Assembly (NCBI GenBank): GCA_947497585.1
Contig: CANMHG010000003.1
Span: 1-64,000 of the forward strand
Direction of reading: 5' to 3'
DNA from: an uncultured Bacillaceae bacterium
GTDB taxonomy: Bacteria > Bacillota > Bacilli > Bacillales > Bacillaceae_L
DNA length: 64,000 nucleotides
Of this stretch, positions 43,954-54,125 are shown one piece after another. Within the stretch, counting starts at the first letter, position 1. Every line of letters starts with the position of its first letter. Below the pieces are notes generated by a model. The model saw only the letters and a program-made list of their open reading frames with translations, made no database searches and was not told where the DNA came from. A program made the position numbers and the translations under genes.

Positions 43954-45681
43954 ATGAATTGGGAAGAAACTTATAAAAAGTGGATTAACTTTAGTAATCT
44001 AGATGTAGACATAAAAAAGGAACTTGAATTAATGAGTCAAAACGAGAGAATGTTAGAGGACTTATTTTATAAGAACCTAGAATTCGGCACTGGCGGAATG
44101 CGAGGAGAGATTGGTCCAGGCACCAATAGGATTAATGTTTATACTGTTAGGAAAGCATCAGAAGGACTAGCTCGTTACATCGAATCCTTCGGTGATGAGG
44201 CAAAAGTTCGTGGTGTAGCAATAGCTTATGACTCTCGTCACAAGTCATCAGAGTTTGCTTTAGAAGCTGCGAGGACTCTTGGACAACATGGCATCAAAAC
44301 ATATGTCTTTGAAGAGCTTCGTCCAACACCGGAATTATCGTTTGCTGTTCGTTATCTTAATGCTTTCGCTGGTATTGTTATCACAGCTAGCCACAACCCA
44401 CCTGAATATAATGGTTTCAAAGTCTATGCTGAGGATGGAGGACAACTTCCTCCTAGAATAGCTGATGCAATCATAGATAAGGTAAATGAGGTAGAAAATG
44501 AATTAACAATTCAAGTTGCTGAAGTTGAGGAACTTAAACAAAAAGGTCTTTTGAAAATTCTAGGGGAAGAAATAGATCAAGTCTATACACATCAACTAAA
44601 ATCTATATCTATTAACCCAGAAATGATTGAACATGTAGCTAATGATCTGAAAATTATTTTTACCCCTATCCATGGTACTGCAAATAAACCAGTTCGAAGA
44701 GGATTAGAAGCTTTAGGATTTAAAAATGTAATTGTGGTTGAGGAACAAGAACTTCCTGACCCAAACTTTTCAACAGTAAAGTCGCCTAATCCAGAAGAAC
44801 ATGAGGCTTTTGAATTAGCCATTAAATATGGACAGAAAATTGATGCTGATATATTAATCGGAACAGACCCCGATGCAGATCGTATTGGAGTTGCTGTTAA
44901 AAATGAAAACAATGAGTATGTTGTATTGACAGGAAACCAGATGGGGGCATTAATGCTTCATTATATCCTTTCACAAAAGAAGAAAAAGGGGGTTTTGCCT
45001 GCAAATGGAGTTGTTTTAAAAACGATTGTTACATCAGAAATTGGTCGTACGATTGCTGCTAAATTTGGAATTGCAACTTATGATACATTAACAGGGTTTA
45101 AGTTTATTGGGGAAAAAATAAAAGAGTTTGAAACTAGTGGAGAATATGTATTCCAGTTCGGTTATGAAGAGAGTTACGGTTATCTAATTGGTGATTTTGT
45201 TCGTGATAAGGATGCGGTTCAATCTGCCTTGATGGCTGCAGAGGTTGCAGCGTTTTATAAACAACAAGGGATGACTCTTTATCAAGGTTTACTCGAAATA
45301 TTTGAAGAATATGGCTATTATCGAGAAGACCTAGTATCACTTACCCTTAAAGGGAAAGATGGTGCTGAAAAAATAAATGAGATGATGGCATCATTTAGAA
45401 ATGATTCTCCAAAAATAATAGGAGACAATAGAGTAGTTACAATTGAAGATTATAAGGCAAGTGTAAGATTTGATTGTATAACTGGTTCTAAAGCAACAAT
45501 CCTATTACCTAAATCTAATGTATTGAAATATCAATTGGATAATGGATCGTGGTTCTGCTTAAGACCATCTGGTACAGAGCCAAAGATAAAGTTTTACTTT
45601 GGGGTAAAAGGGACTTCTCTCTCAGAAAGTAAAGAACTATTAAAAGAGCTTATAGATTCGGTAACAAAGCTGATAAATTAA
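43954..45681 (+). CDS. pgcA: Phosphoglucomutase/phosphomannomutase
   Basis: 575 residues of the alpha-D-phosphohexomutase superfamily, in the size class of B. subtilis PgcA. The active-site serine loop is [19 protein letters not shown], the metal-binding loop [10 protein letters not shown], the sugar-specificity loop [13 protein letters not shown], and the phosphate-binding loop [12 protein letters not shown]. It supplies glucose-1-phosphate (to GalU) and possibly mannose-1-phosphate. GGAGG precedes ATG 43954. Confidence 0.95.
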   Translation: MNWEETYKKWINFSNLDVDIKKELELMSQNERMLEDLFYKNLEFGTGGMRGEIGPGTNRINVYTVRKASEGLARYIESFGDEAKVRGVAIAYDSRHKSSEFALEAARTLGQHGIKTYVFEELRPTPELSFAVRYLNAFAGIVITASHNPPEYNGFKVYAEDGGQLPPRIADAIIDKVNEVENELTIQVAEVEELKQKGLLKILGEEIDQVYTHQLKSISINPEMIEHVANDLKIIFTPIHGTANKPVRRGLEALGFKNVIVVEEQELPDPNFSTVKSPNPEEHEAFELAIKYGQKIDADILIGTDPDADRIGVAVKNENNEYVVLTGNQMGALMLHYILSQKKKKGVLPANGVVLKTIVTSEIGRTIAAKFGIATYDTLTGFKFIGEKIKEFETSGEYVFQFGYEESYGYLIGDFVRDKDAVQSALMAAEVAAFYKQQGMTLYQGLLEIFEEYGYYREDLVSLTLKGKDGAEKINEMMASFRNDSPKIIGDNRVVTIEDYKASVRFDCITGSKATILLPKSNVLKYQLDNGSWFCLRPSGTEPKIKFYFGVKGTSLSESKELLKELIDSVTKLIN

Positions 45682-45781
45682 ATAATTGACGAAAAAGTAA
45701 AAGGTTCTGAGTTAGATTTTCTTATATTTTTAATATAAAGACAAGCAAAATTATACGATACAACTATTAGGATGTGTATGA

Positions 45782-46951
45782 ATGGTGAAAATCACTATAG
45801 CAGGAACAGGCTACGTTGGCTTATCAAATGCTGTCTTACTTGCTCAACACAATGAGGTCATTGCACTCGATATTTTGCAAGAAAAAGTTGATATGATAAA
45901 CAATAAAAGATCTCCAATTATTGATAATGAAATTGAAGAGTTTTTAGCAAAAAAAGATTTAAACCTAGTTGCGACAACAGATAATTATAAAGCATTTAAA
46001 GATGCTGCTTATGTTATAATTTCTACTCCGACCAACTATGATCCAGAAAAAAACTATTTCAATACTAGAACTGTTGAAGCTGTTATTGCGAATGTTTTAT
46101 CAATTAATCCAGATGCCGTTATGATTATTAAATCAACTGTACCAGTAGGTTATACAGAGAAAGTAAAAGAGAAATTCGAAACGGGAAATATCATTTTTTC
46201 ACCAGAATTTCTAAGAGAAGGAAAGGCATTATACGACAATCTATATCCATCTCGAATTATAGTAGGTGAACAATCAGAAAGAGCAAAAGTATTTGCTGAT
46301 TTATTGGTTCAAGGTGCACTTAAAGAAAACATCGATGTGCTATTTACAAATTCGACAGAGGCTGAAGCTATTAAACTATTTGCCAATACCTACCTGGCAA
46401 TGCGAGTTGCATTCTTTAATGAGCTTGACTCTTATGCAGAGGTAAGAGGTCTAAATACACAACAAATAATTGATGGTGTTGGGCTTGACCCAAGAATAGG
46501 TACGCATTATAACAACCCATCATTTGGGTATGGAGGATATTGCTTGCCGAAAGATACAAAGCAGCTTTTAGCTAATTACGAAGATGTTCCTAATAATATA
46601 ATGGCAGCAATTGTTGATGCCAATAGAACTAGAAAAGACCACGTTGCAGAGATGATCATTAGAAAAAAGCCAAAAGTTGTAGGTATCTATAGACTTACGA
46701 TGAAAATGGATTCAGATAATTTTAGACAGTCAGCCATTCAAGGGGTAATGAAGCGAATTAAAGCAAAAGGGATTGAAGTGGTTGTTTATGAACCAGCATT
46801 ACCTGAAGATGAGTTTTTTAACTCAAGAGTAATTAATGATTTTGAAGAGTTTAAAAGAATTTCAGATGTAATAGTAGCTAATAGATTGTCTGATGACTTA
46901 CATGAGGTAAGAGATAAGGTCTACACAAGGGACTTATTTAGTAGGGATTAA
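45782..46951 (+). CDS. ugd: UDP-glucose 6-dehydrogenase
   Basis: 389 residues. NAD-binding [19 protein letters not shown] at the N-terminus, catalytic cysteine in [13 protein letters not shown], and [36 protein letters not shown] in order. It oxidises UDP-glucose to UDP-glucuronate, giving an acidic polymer residue, and in this family it can be a BY-kinase substrate. ATG 45782 or GTG 45785. It ends the cluster, followed after 110 bases by a terminator. Confidence 0.93.
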   Translation: MVKITIAGTGYVGLSNAVLLAQHNEVIALDILQEKVDMINNKRSPIIDNEIEEFLAKKDLNLVATTDNYKAFKDAAYVIISTPTNYDPEKNYFNTRTVEAVIANVLSINPDAVMIIKSTVPVGYTEKVKEKFETGNIIFSPEFLREGKALYDNLYPSRIIVGEQSERAKVFADLLVQGALKENIDVLFTNSTEAEAIKLFANTYLAMRVAFFNELDSYAEVRGLNTQQIIDGVGLDPRIGTHYNNPSFGYGGYCLPKDTKQLLANYEDVPNNIMAAIVDANRTRKDHVAEMIIRKKPKVVGIYRLTMKMDSDNFRQSAIQGVMKRIKAKGIEVVVYEPALPEDEFFNSRVINDFEEFKRISDVIVANRLSDDLHEVRDKVYTRDLFSRD

Positions 46952-47061
46952 GACAAACCTATGCAATCTAAAATCCATAAATAACACTATGGTATTATTA
47001 AGATATCTTATTCATTAAATAGAAATGTTAAATGGTTTCTTTATTAGTGTGTAAATAGATT

Positions 47062-47097
47062 AGTCGGACATTCTAAGTAAACGTCCGGCTATCATTT
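47062..47097 (+). terminator. Terminator ending the polysaccharide cluster
   Basis: AGTCGGAC (47062-47069) pairs with GTCCGGCT (47083-47090, one G-U), then ATCATTTTT. Confidence 0.8.
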
Positions 47098-47146
47098 TTA
47101 TAATATTTGTTAGGTACTATATGCTAAAGGCATGTTGAATCCATTT

Positions 47147-47257
47147 TTACAAATTACGTATAATCAAATAAACCCATCCGATAGCCGAAATCCATAAAGG
47201 TATACTTAAACTAATTCCCCACAATAGTCCTGTAAAAAAACGATTCTTTCCCATCAT
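47147..47257 (-). CDS. 36-residue single-span peptide, paralogue of 25355-25477
   Basis: On the minus strand ATG 47257 follows AAGGTGATGG. The peptide is MMGKNRFFTGLLWGISLSIP and then LWISAIGWVYLIIRNL. The GLLWG-x2-LSIPLWIS-x2-GWV core is shared with the + strand peptide at 25355, which marks both as real genes. One kinked membrane helix with a basic N-terminus. They lie on opposite sides of the polysaccharide cluster. Function unknown. Confidence 0.72.
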   Translation of the reverse strand: MMGKNRFFTGLLWGISLSIPLWISAIGWVYLIIRNL

Positions 47258-47697
47258 TTACACCATCACCTTCCAATTTGATGTGTGAATTAAAAATGGA
47301 ACAGTTTACTATCGCTATCATTAACCTTCTTATTTACATTTATACTATTCAAACAATCTTTCAATTATTAATTTAGTAACTACTATAAACTATGGTATTC
47401 TCAAGGACTTTCGTAAGTTCTCAATAAAGAACATTAATGGAAAAAAATATTAAAGAGATTTCTCTAACTTTCTAAATATATTTTTTTTTATTTATGATTT
47501 TATAGTATTTATTATTAAAGCTACAAGAAGTATTCATATTCATTTATCGACATTGTTTTCAGTAGTGTTAAGAATGTAGTTAAATATCAAGATAAAAGTG
47601 GGTATAAATACATATTGTTAAAAGTGTAGAATATGGGCATATAGACTCTTAAAATTCATAAAAATAGTAGCATATAATTAATTTATACATATGAATC
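47258..47697. other. AT-rich intergenic region upstream of the third riboswitch
   Basis: No ORF with a good start. A TATAAT (47673-47678) is a good -10 for the riboswitch transcript; the -35 is weak. A one-mismatch Spo0A box (TATCGACA) lies near 47547. Confidence 0.5.
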
Positions 47698-47780
47698 GTA
47701 CGAAAAGGCAAAGCCATTGAAAAGTGGTGACGCAAAGCTATAGGGGCTTCCATCAACTGATAATGCCTGCCAGTTACCGA
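47698..47780 (+). promoter_or_regulatory. Cyclic-di-GMP-I (GEMM) riboswitch
   Basis: AAAAGGCAAAGCCATTGAAAAGTGG opens it (47704 onward), then GTGACGCAAAGCTATAGGGG, a second stem and TGCCTGCCAGTTACCGA. Of the three copies it matches the GEMM consensus most closely. It ends about 54 bases upstream of the ATG of a 34-residue peptide. Confidence 0.93.
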
Positions 47781-47834
47781 ATACAACGGGTCCTTCTACG
47801 ATTTAGTGTTAATAAAGCACTAGGAGGCTATATT

Positions 47835-47939
47835 ATGTTTACATTTATTTTAGGAATGACAATTGGTAGTATTGTAACACTATTCTATACGAGCTTAATG
47901 TTCGTCTCAAAAAGAGCCGATCAAACCATGAATATTTAA
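47835..47939 (+). CDS. 34-residue single-span peptide under a cyclic-di-GMP riboswitch
   Basis: ATG 47835 follows TAGGAGG. Residues about 3-25 form a membrane helix with the pattern MFTFILGMTIGSIVTLFYTS, then a short basic tail (KRADQTMNI). The apparent extension upstream of the ATG would read the riboswitch. A terminator follows at 47946. The MTIGS core recalls small integral-membrane peptides such as prophage or toxin-like ones, but that is a loose resemblance. Confidence 0.7.
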   Translation: MFTFILGMTIGSIVTLFYTSLMFVSKRADQTMNI

Positions 47940-47945
47940 GTAAAA

Positions 47946-47978
47946 GGGGCATTCCGGATAGGGATGCCTCATATTTTT
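47946..47978 (+). terminator. Intrinsic terminator after the 34-residue peptide
   Basis: GGGGCATTCC (47946-47955) pairs with GGGATGCCTC (47961-47970) with mismatches at the ends, then ATATTTTTT. Confidence 0.8.
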
Positions 47979-48118
47979 TGTGTAAATAAAGTCAAATCAA
48001 TTCTCAACTATTATCTATTACGTTTACTTATTTTGAAATTCCTTTTTAAGGAGGCTATATGTATATAATAGAATTACAGTATTGTACCACTACTTTGTTG
48101 AAGTGGGGTTGATTGTCA

Positions 48119-49210
48119 TTGAAAACAATTTGTTACTATATTTCTGATTATGGGTTTGGTCATGCTACTAGAAGTATTGCTGTTATTAGAGAACTGTTAG
48201 CAAAGTCAAATCAGGTAAGGATAATTATTTGTCATAGTTTTGCAATGGATTTTATGAAAGAATCTTTAGCGGATGAAGAAAATATTGTATATAGGAAAAT
48301 ATCAACGGATATAGGCTATACGTTAAAAAGCAGTTCACTAGAACCTGATATACAAGGAATGAATAGTGATTATGATAACTATCTAAGTCGGTTAGATGCT
48401 ATTGTTAGTGAAGAAATTCCGTTTTGTAAGAGTAATGATGTTAATGCTATTTTATCTGATATTGTGGCATTTCCATTTAAGGTCGCAAAAGAATTGAACA
48501 TTCCATCAATCGGTATTTCAAATTTCACATGGTACACAGCCTATAAACAATTGATAGAAGAAGATAAACTTGAACCTATAAAAAAGTACTATTCTTTAAT
48601 GACCTACAATTTTTCTCTTGCAGCAAGCAATGAACCAGGTTGGGCTAGTAAGGAAGAGTGGAAATTTAACTTTGTTTCTAGAGAATGTGATGAGAGTATC
48701 ATTATAGAGCTTCGGAAAATGATTGATACGACAGGAAGCAAATTGATTGTTTACTTTGGGTTAGGTATGAAAGTTTATATGGATTAAGTAGATCAATGGA
48801 GAATTTTGGATAACCCGAATTGCAACTTTGTTGTGTCAAACAATATTGAGGTTCAAAGAGACAATGTATATAAAATTCCCAAACAATATACTGAATCGCA
48901 GCATTTTATTGCAGCCTCAGATTTTGTTATAACGAAAGCAGGATGGAGTACTGTTGCTGAGGCAATTATATCTAATAAACCATTAATTGTAGCTGATCGT
49001 AGCCATATGGAGGAAGACAAAAATACAATTCAATACTTAAAAGAGCATTAAAGAGCTGAAGTAATGGATTTGTCTCAAATTAAGAACCTTTCGATTGATG
49101 AAAGTACACTTGAACATTTTTCAAAACAAACACATATAAAAGGGATTAGTAATGATAGTAGGAAAATTGCAGAGGAAATACTAAAGATTCTCTTTGAACG
49201 TAATACTTAA
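48119..49210 (+). pseudogene. Glycosyltransferase (GT28-like) broken by two in-frame TAA codons
   Basis: One reading frame from TTG 48119 (behind GTGGGG) to TAA 49210, about 360 codons, interrupted by TAA at 48785-48787 and 49049-49051. The N-terminal part has ICYYISDYGFGHATRSIAV, the glycine-rich acceptor loop of MurG/MGT-type transferases, and GISNFTWYTAYKQL. The C-terminal part has DFVITKAGWSTVAEAII, the sugar-nucleotide site. Everything between the stops stays in frame (a junction reading YMD, stop, VDQWRILDNPNCNFVV). A recently lost or error-affected transferase at the edge of the sugar cluster. Confidence 0.85.
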
Positions 49211-49245
49211 AGGATCTATCTATATTAGTTGTGAGGTGTGCAGAA

Positions 49246-50148
49246 ATGTATGAAGTAGTGGAAAGTAAAGACAAAGAATTCAATATTTATGAACTGAGAG
49301 ATTCAACTACTAACTCGTGGGTAAAGGTTGCCCCAGAGCGTGGTGGAATTATTTTTTCATATGGTGTACAAGGAGAAGAATTACTCTACCTTAATGAAGA
49401 AACGTTTTATAATACTGAAACCAATATAAGGGGAGGCATTCCTATCCTTTTCCCTATTAGTGGCCAGTTGTCAAATGGAATGTATGAATGGCAAGGTAAA
49501 ACATTTGCCATGAGTAATCACGGATTTGCCCGAAATGCATCGTGGGAAGTGGTAAACGTTGAAATAAATAATAGCGCATCTCTTACAATTAAACTAACCA
49601 GTAATGAACAGACAAAAAGGTCTTACACATTTGACTTTGAAGTAATATTTGTCTATGAACTACAGAATGGAAGATTAACAATTCATCAGGAATACTTCAA
49701 CCTTGGAAATCAGCCTATGCCAATGTATGCTGGGTTTCATCCATATTTCAAAACGAGTGATAAGTGTCTTTCCTATTCAACAGAAGCAACGAAATACTTT
49801 GATTATAATAATAACCAAGAAAAAGAGATAGTTGATAAGATTGATTTAACGAATCTAACAGAGGCAGTTGTGTTAGAAGATAACGGTCAAGGTAATATTT
49901 CGTTTAAACCTCCTAGTCTGGAAAAACAGATAAAGCTAATCTATGATGAACCTTTCAAATACATCATGTTATGGTCAGAAATAGGTAAAGAATATATATG
50001 TGTTGAACCCTGGATGGCTAAGACGAATGAATTTAATAGACAGGAAGAACTTGTAATCGTTAATGGGAAAGAAAATTTGAAAACGAAGTTTAGTATTTTA
50101 GTTGAGGAATTAATATTAGTTGGAAAGATAAAAGAAAAAGGGGTGTAA
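49246..50148 (+). CDS. Aldose 1-epimerase family protein
   Basis: 300 residues, beta-supersandwich mutarotase fold. Seen: VAPERGGIIFSYGVQGEELLYL, GGIPILFPISGQL, SNHGFARNASWEV (catalytic His) and YAGFHPYFK (second His region), and EPWMAKTNEFNR near the C-terminus. It interconverts sugar anomers, or a sugar-phosphate in the hexose-6-phosphate subtype. ATG 49246 behind GAGGTG is preferred over GTG 49231. Seven bases before the ROK kinase: one operon. Confidence 0.9.
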   Translation: MYEVVESKDKEFNIYELRDSTTNSWVKVAPERGGIIFSYGVQGEELLYLNEETFYNTETNIRGGIPILFPISGQLSNGMYEWQGKTFAMSNHGFARNASWEVVNVEINNSASLTIKLTSNEQTKRSYTFDFEVIFVYELQNGRLTIHQEYFNLGNQPMPMYAGFHPYFKTSDKCLSYSTEATKYFDYNNNQEKEIVDKIDLTNLTEAVVLEDNGQGNISFKPPSLEKQIKLIYDEPFKYIMLWSEIGKEYICVEPWMAKTNEFNRQEELVIVNGKENLKTKFSILVEELILVGKIKEKGV

Positions 50149-50154
50149 TAAGAA

Positions 50155-51051
50155 GTGTATACAATCGGAGTGGATTTAGGTGGTACCAATTTAAGAGTGG
50201 CCCTAATAAGTAACGAAGGTAAAGTTATAAGACGAAAGTCAATTAAAACTGAAGTCGACAGGGGAACTGATTTTATAATTGAAAAAATGACAAGACTAAT
50301 AGAAGATATAAGCTCTGGAGAAAAGATAACTGGAGTTGGAATTGGTGCTCCAGGACCACTTGACTCTGAAAAAGGAATTATAATGAGTCCCCCAAACTTA
50401 CCAGACTGGAATAACATTCCGATTACTTCGGTTATTTCAAATAAACTAGGTGTTCCGGTCAAACTAGAAAATGATGCAAATGTTGCTGGCCTTGCAGAAG
50501 GGTTAATAGGTGCAGGAAAAGGATATAAACGTGTCTTCTATATAACTGTTAGCACAGGTGTTGGTGGAGGGTTCATCTTGAATGGAAGAATCTTTAAAGG
50601 TGCCCAGGGTTGTGCGGGGGAGATAGGAAATATGATTATTCAACCCGGTGGGAACAAACACTCATCCTTAAATCCTGGTTCACTTGAAGCTTTAGCGAGT
50701 GGTACAGCAATTGGCCGTGAAGGGAATGTAAAGCTAGGGGTGAATGGAGCAAAAGAAGTTTTTCATTTAGCCCAATTAGGAAATAAAATAGCAAATCAAA
50801 TTATAAATGAGTCATTAGAGGCACTTGCTATTGGAATGGCTAATATCTCACATACGATTAACCCAGATATCTTTATTTTAGGTGGTGGGGTTATGGAAGC
50901 TGCTAAAGAGTACATGCCTACTTTAAGAAATAAAGTTAGCCAGTTTTTGTACCCACAAATTGCTGAAGGATTGAAAATAGAGTTAGCGAAGCTTGGGGAT
51001 GATGCAGGTATTATTGGTGCTGCTTTTGTTGGTAGACCAGTTATGAAGTGA
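50155..51051 (+). CDS. ROK family sugar kinase, atypical zinc motif
   Basis: 298 residues. Phosphate-1 motif VDLGGTNLRVALI, NDANVAGLAEG, VSTGVGGGFILNGRIFKGAQGCAGEIGNM (phosphate-2 and catalytic base region). The usual ROK zinc cluster (CxCGxxGCxE) is absent; that position reads NKHSSLNPGSLEALASG. This implies a divergent substrate or metal requirement. GTG start at 50155. With the epimerase it could phosphorylate a free hexose. Confidence 0.88.
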   Translation: MYTIGVDLGGTNLRVALISNEGKVIRRKSIKTEVDRGTDFIIEKMTRLIEDISSGEKITGVGIGAPGPLDSEKGIIMSPPNLPDWNNIPITSVISNKLGVPVKLENDANVAGLAEGLIGAGKGYKRVFYITVSTGVGGGFILNGRIFKGAQGCAGEIGNMIIQPGGNKHSSLNPGSLEALASGTAIGREGNVKLGVNGAKEVFHLAQLGNKIANQIINESLEALAIGMANISHTINPDIFILGGGVMEAAKEYMPTLRNKVSQFLYPQIAEGLKIELAKLGDDAGIIGAAFVGRPVMK

Positions 51052-51078
51052 ACTGATTAAACTTTCGGGAGGGGGAGT

Positions 51079-51100
51079 GGAGGCTTCCGTCTCCTTTTTT
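51079..51100 (+). terminator. Terminator after the ROK kinase
   Basis: GGAGGC (51079-51084) pairs with GTCTCC (51089-51094), one G-U, loop TTCC, then six T. Confidence 0.75.
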
Positions 51101-51518
51101 ATATGTAGTTAAACTATTAATAATGGGCAAATACTATGAAGTAAATATGATAGTTAACTAGAATTCATTTTACTCTTCATTTTTTTCTTATTGTCGATTC
51201 ATTTCATCATTCTATACAATACATTTTGTTTAATATATTAACCTACGCTCTTCCCCCTCTCTATAACTACCCTACGCAACTTATGTATGATCTGCTTATC
51301 CTTATAGGCATGCTTAGGAAGTTACAATATAATTTCGTATGTAGATTCACAAGGAAATACAACACACATATAAGTACAGGCATTACCTCAACGTCAAATC
51401 CATCGATCTTGTTTAAACTATCTTCTTTAGCTAAATGATTACTTGCAGGAATTTACCAATAAAAAGGAGAAAAACATATATGGACATACATACAGTAGAA
51501 TTTAAAAGGGGAATCTAG
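51101..51518. other. AT-rich intergenic region before the two-component genes
   Basis: Nothing supported. A one-mismatch Spo0A box (TGTCGAT) lies at about 51194. The only open frame here (51226-51438) lacks a ribosome site. Confidence 0.5.
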
Positions 51519-53330
51519 ATGAAAATTAAAGCCATGCTTCTTTCCTTGCGTTCGAAGTTACTCTCACTTCCTTATCGTGCCAAGCTCATTCTAGTATTCA
51601 TTCTCTTAATTTTACTTACAGCCACGATATTAGGTAGTATTACATACTATCAGTTTGCTACTTCTAGTCAAAAGAAGGCGGAGGAATATTCGATTCAACT
51701 TGCAGATCAAATTAACAGGAATCTTGATCGCTATTTTAAAGAAATGCAGATCATATCATTATCACCTCTGTATGACCAAGAAGTGCTTACCATTTTGAAA
51801 AACCATCAGGTGCCAAATGATACTACATCGTTTCCTCCAGCTAGAGAAAGGATTCAAATATGGCGTTATATATCGAGTCTTATTCATATGAGGAATGAGA
51901 TTAGAGGGATTCATATAATGGCTAACGATGGGAATATATTTAGTAATTTAGACTCAAATACAATACTGTTAAAAGTGTTTGAACAAGATAGCGAGTCGAT
52001 TCAACAAATAAAAGAAGCAGATGGAAAGTGGATTATCCTTCCTCTTCACCATCCGAATTACTATTTAAATACTCATACAGCCGTTTTTTCAGTGGCAAGA
52101 TTGATTAGGGAACCTTCAACACAAATACCACTGGGAATCATTAAGGTTGATATAAAGCAAGAACTTGTGGAAGAAATAGTAAGCAAGGCAAACACGAAGA
52201 ACCAATTTTTTATTGTTAATGAGGATAATGAATTTATTTATCCAAATAAAAAGGAAGCTAAAATGACTACAAAGGTGTTGTCAGCGCTAGAGAATAGCGG
52301 GGAAACTACTTATTCAAACATATCTATTGATGATGTGGAATATATGATGGTGAAGAATAAATCAGATTATTCAGGTCTAACTACAATTATGCTCACACCA
52401 AGATCTGAGATTTTAGCGGAGGTCAATGACCTACGGAAAGTGATGTTTTTTGTTGTATTAGCAGGCATTTTGGTTGCTTCCATTTTAGGATTCATCTTAT
52501 CAAAACCATTAGTAGGGTCAATTCATAGATTAAGAGAAGCGATGGTTGGCGTTGAAAAGGGGAATTTTAAACAGCGAGTATCAATAGATTCAAGTGATGA
52601 GATTGGAGAGCTTGGAAAAGGATTTAATGTAATGGTTAATGAAATAAATAGACTAGTTACAGAAGGGTATAAAACCAGTATACGGGAAAAGGATGCCGAA
52701 CTTCGAGCACTTCAAAGCCAAATGAATCCCCATTTTCTTTATAACACGCTAGAATCAATTAGTATGTTAGCAATTACAAGAGGTAATCTCGATGTTTCTG
52801 ATATGGTTTCATCCTTAGGAAAGCTTCTTCGTTATACAATTGACAATACATCTAAGGTAGTATCACTAAAAGAAGAGATAGCTTTTATTCGTTCCTATAT
52901 TAATGTTCAAAAAGTAAGGATGGGAGATAAACTGCACTATAGAGAAGAAATTCCACTTCAGTTAATGGAGGCATCTGTTCCAAAACTTATCCTCCAGCCA
53001 ATTATTGAAAACGCTATCGTACATGGATTAAGGAATAGAGGGGGAAATGTAACCCTCAAAGCAGTTGCCTTCGAAGAGAAAATACACATTATCATCTCTG
53101 ATGATGGTGAAGGGGTAGGGACTAAGAGACTTAAAGAGCTAAGAGAAAATTTACAGAAGCTAGAGTCAACACCTTCCAAAGATCATAACGGGATTGCTCT
53201 AACAAATGTACATGAGCGGGTTCGGTTGTTGTTTGGTAATGAATACGGAATAGAAATAGAAAGTGAAGAGGAAAAAGGATTTTCTGTCACTATCAAAATA
53301 CCACTTTATACGAAAGGAGATGAATCATGA
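51519..53330 (+). CDS. Sensor histidine kinase, YesM/LytS-type
   Basis: 603 residues. Two membrane spans (about 22-44 and 308-330) bracket a sensor domain. A HAMP domain follows (about 330-385), then a His_kinase domain with LRALQSQMNPHFLYNTLESI (phospho-acceptor His near residue 400), and a HATPase domain (IIENAIVHGLRNRGG; SDDGEGVG). It probably senses a sugar and phosphorylates the regulator at 53327, with which it overlaps by four bases. ATG 51519 follows AAAGGGG. Confidence 0.93.
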   Translation: MKIKAMLLSLRSKLLSLPYRAKLILVFILLILLTATILGSITYYQFATSSQKKAEEYSIQLADQINRNLDRYFKEMQIISLSPLYDQEVLTILKNHQVPNDTTSFPPARERIQIWRYISSLIHMRNEIRGIHIMANDGNIFSNLDSNTILLKVFEQDSESIQQIKEADGKWIILPLHHPNYYLNTHTAVFSVARLIREPSTQIPLGIIKVDIKQELVEEIVSKANTKNQFFIVNEDNEFIYPNKKEAKMTTKVLSALENSGETTYSNISIDDVEYMMVKNKSDYSGLTTIMLTPRSEILAEVNDLRKVMFFVVLAGILVASILGFILSKPLVGSIHRLREAMVGVEKGNFKQRVSIDSSDEIGELGKGFNVMVNEINRLVTEGYKTSIREKDAELRALQSQMNPHFLYNTLESISMLAITRGNLDVSDMVSSLGKLLRYTIDNTSKVVSLKEEIAFIRSYINVQKVRMGDKLHYREEIPLQLMEASVPKLILQPIIENAIVHGLRNRGGNVTLKAVAFEEKIHIIISDDGEGVGTKRLKELRENLQKLESTPSKDHNGIALTNVHERVRLLFGNEYGIEIESEEEKGFSVTIKIPLYTKGDES

Positions 53331-54028
53331 AAGAAGTATTAGTGGTAGAGGATGAAGTCGTTATAAGACATGGATTAAAAGTATTGTTAGAAAAGGTAAT
53401 AGGTAAATTACAAGTGATTGAAGCAAGTAATGGAGAGGAGGGCATAGCTCAGATCCATCAACGCTTACCTCATTTAATTATTACTGATATTAGGATGGGT
53501 GGAATGGATGGATTAACTTTCATTTCAAAGGTTCGTCAAGTATCTACCGAGGTACCGATTATTATTTTAAGCGGTTATGATGAATTTGAATATGCCAGAG
53601 CAGCTCTAAAGTTTGGAATTACCGAGTATTTACTTAAGCCAGTGGACCGAGTTGAATTGTCTAATGTCATTTCGAAGATTTTTAAAAACACTGAAGATGA
53701 GCATATAGATGTTTCAAAACAGTTTCAAAAGATTCTTGCGTTCATCGATGACCAAATTGGACAAGAGCTTACATTAAAGCAAATTGCAGATTATATGTAC
53801 CTTCATCCGCAATATATTGGCCAATTATTTAAAACTGAACTTAATCAAACATTTACAGATTATATCACTTCCGCACGACTGAAAAGAGCCAAAAAACTTC
53901 TTACTACAACACAATTAAAGGTTTATGAAGTAGCAAAGCTATCAGGATATAATAGCCCAAAACACTTTATGACGTTATTCAAACAAGAAGTGGGTCTGAC
54001 TCCAAAGGAATATAGAAAATTATCTTAA
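53327..54028 (+). CDS. Response regulator with AraC-type DNA-binding domain (YesN-like)
   Basis: 233 residues. Receiver domain 1-120 with Asp54 as phospho-site (LIITDIRMGGMDG) and the conserved Lys in YLLKPVDR. AraC double HTH at about 130-233 (LKQIADYMYLHPQYIGQLFK and VAKLSGYNSPKHFMTLFKQE). It is short compared with YesN of about 360 residues, since the linker between domains is nearly absent. It should switch on the sugar operon that follows. Confidence 0.93.
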   Translation: MKEVLVVEDEVVIRHGLKVLLEKVIGKLQVIEASNGEEGIAQIHQRLPHLIITDIRMGGMDGLTFISKVRQVSTEVPIIILSGYDEFEYARAALKFGITEYLLKPVDRVELSNVISKIFKNTEDEHIDVSKQFQKILAFIDDQIGQELTLKQIADYMYLHPQYIGQLFKTELNQTFTDYITSARLKRAKKLLTTTQLKVYEVAKLSGYNSPKHFMTLFKQEVGLTPKEYRKLS

Positions 54029-54125
54029 TATTAAAAAAACTATTTATTCCGTACTTTTTCTTAGATTGAGAGGATATTTTTTGAGGGAGGTTGCTTTTAT
54101 AATTAGAGTAATTGAAAGGGGGAAA

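Noticed and set aside
51226-51438. 70-codon open frame before the sensor kinase
   Set aside because: No ribosome site, low-complexity composition and no homology pattern.
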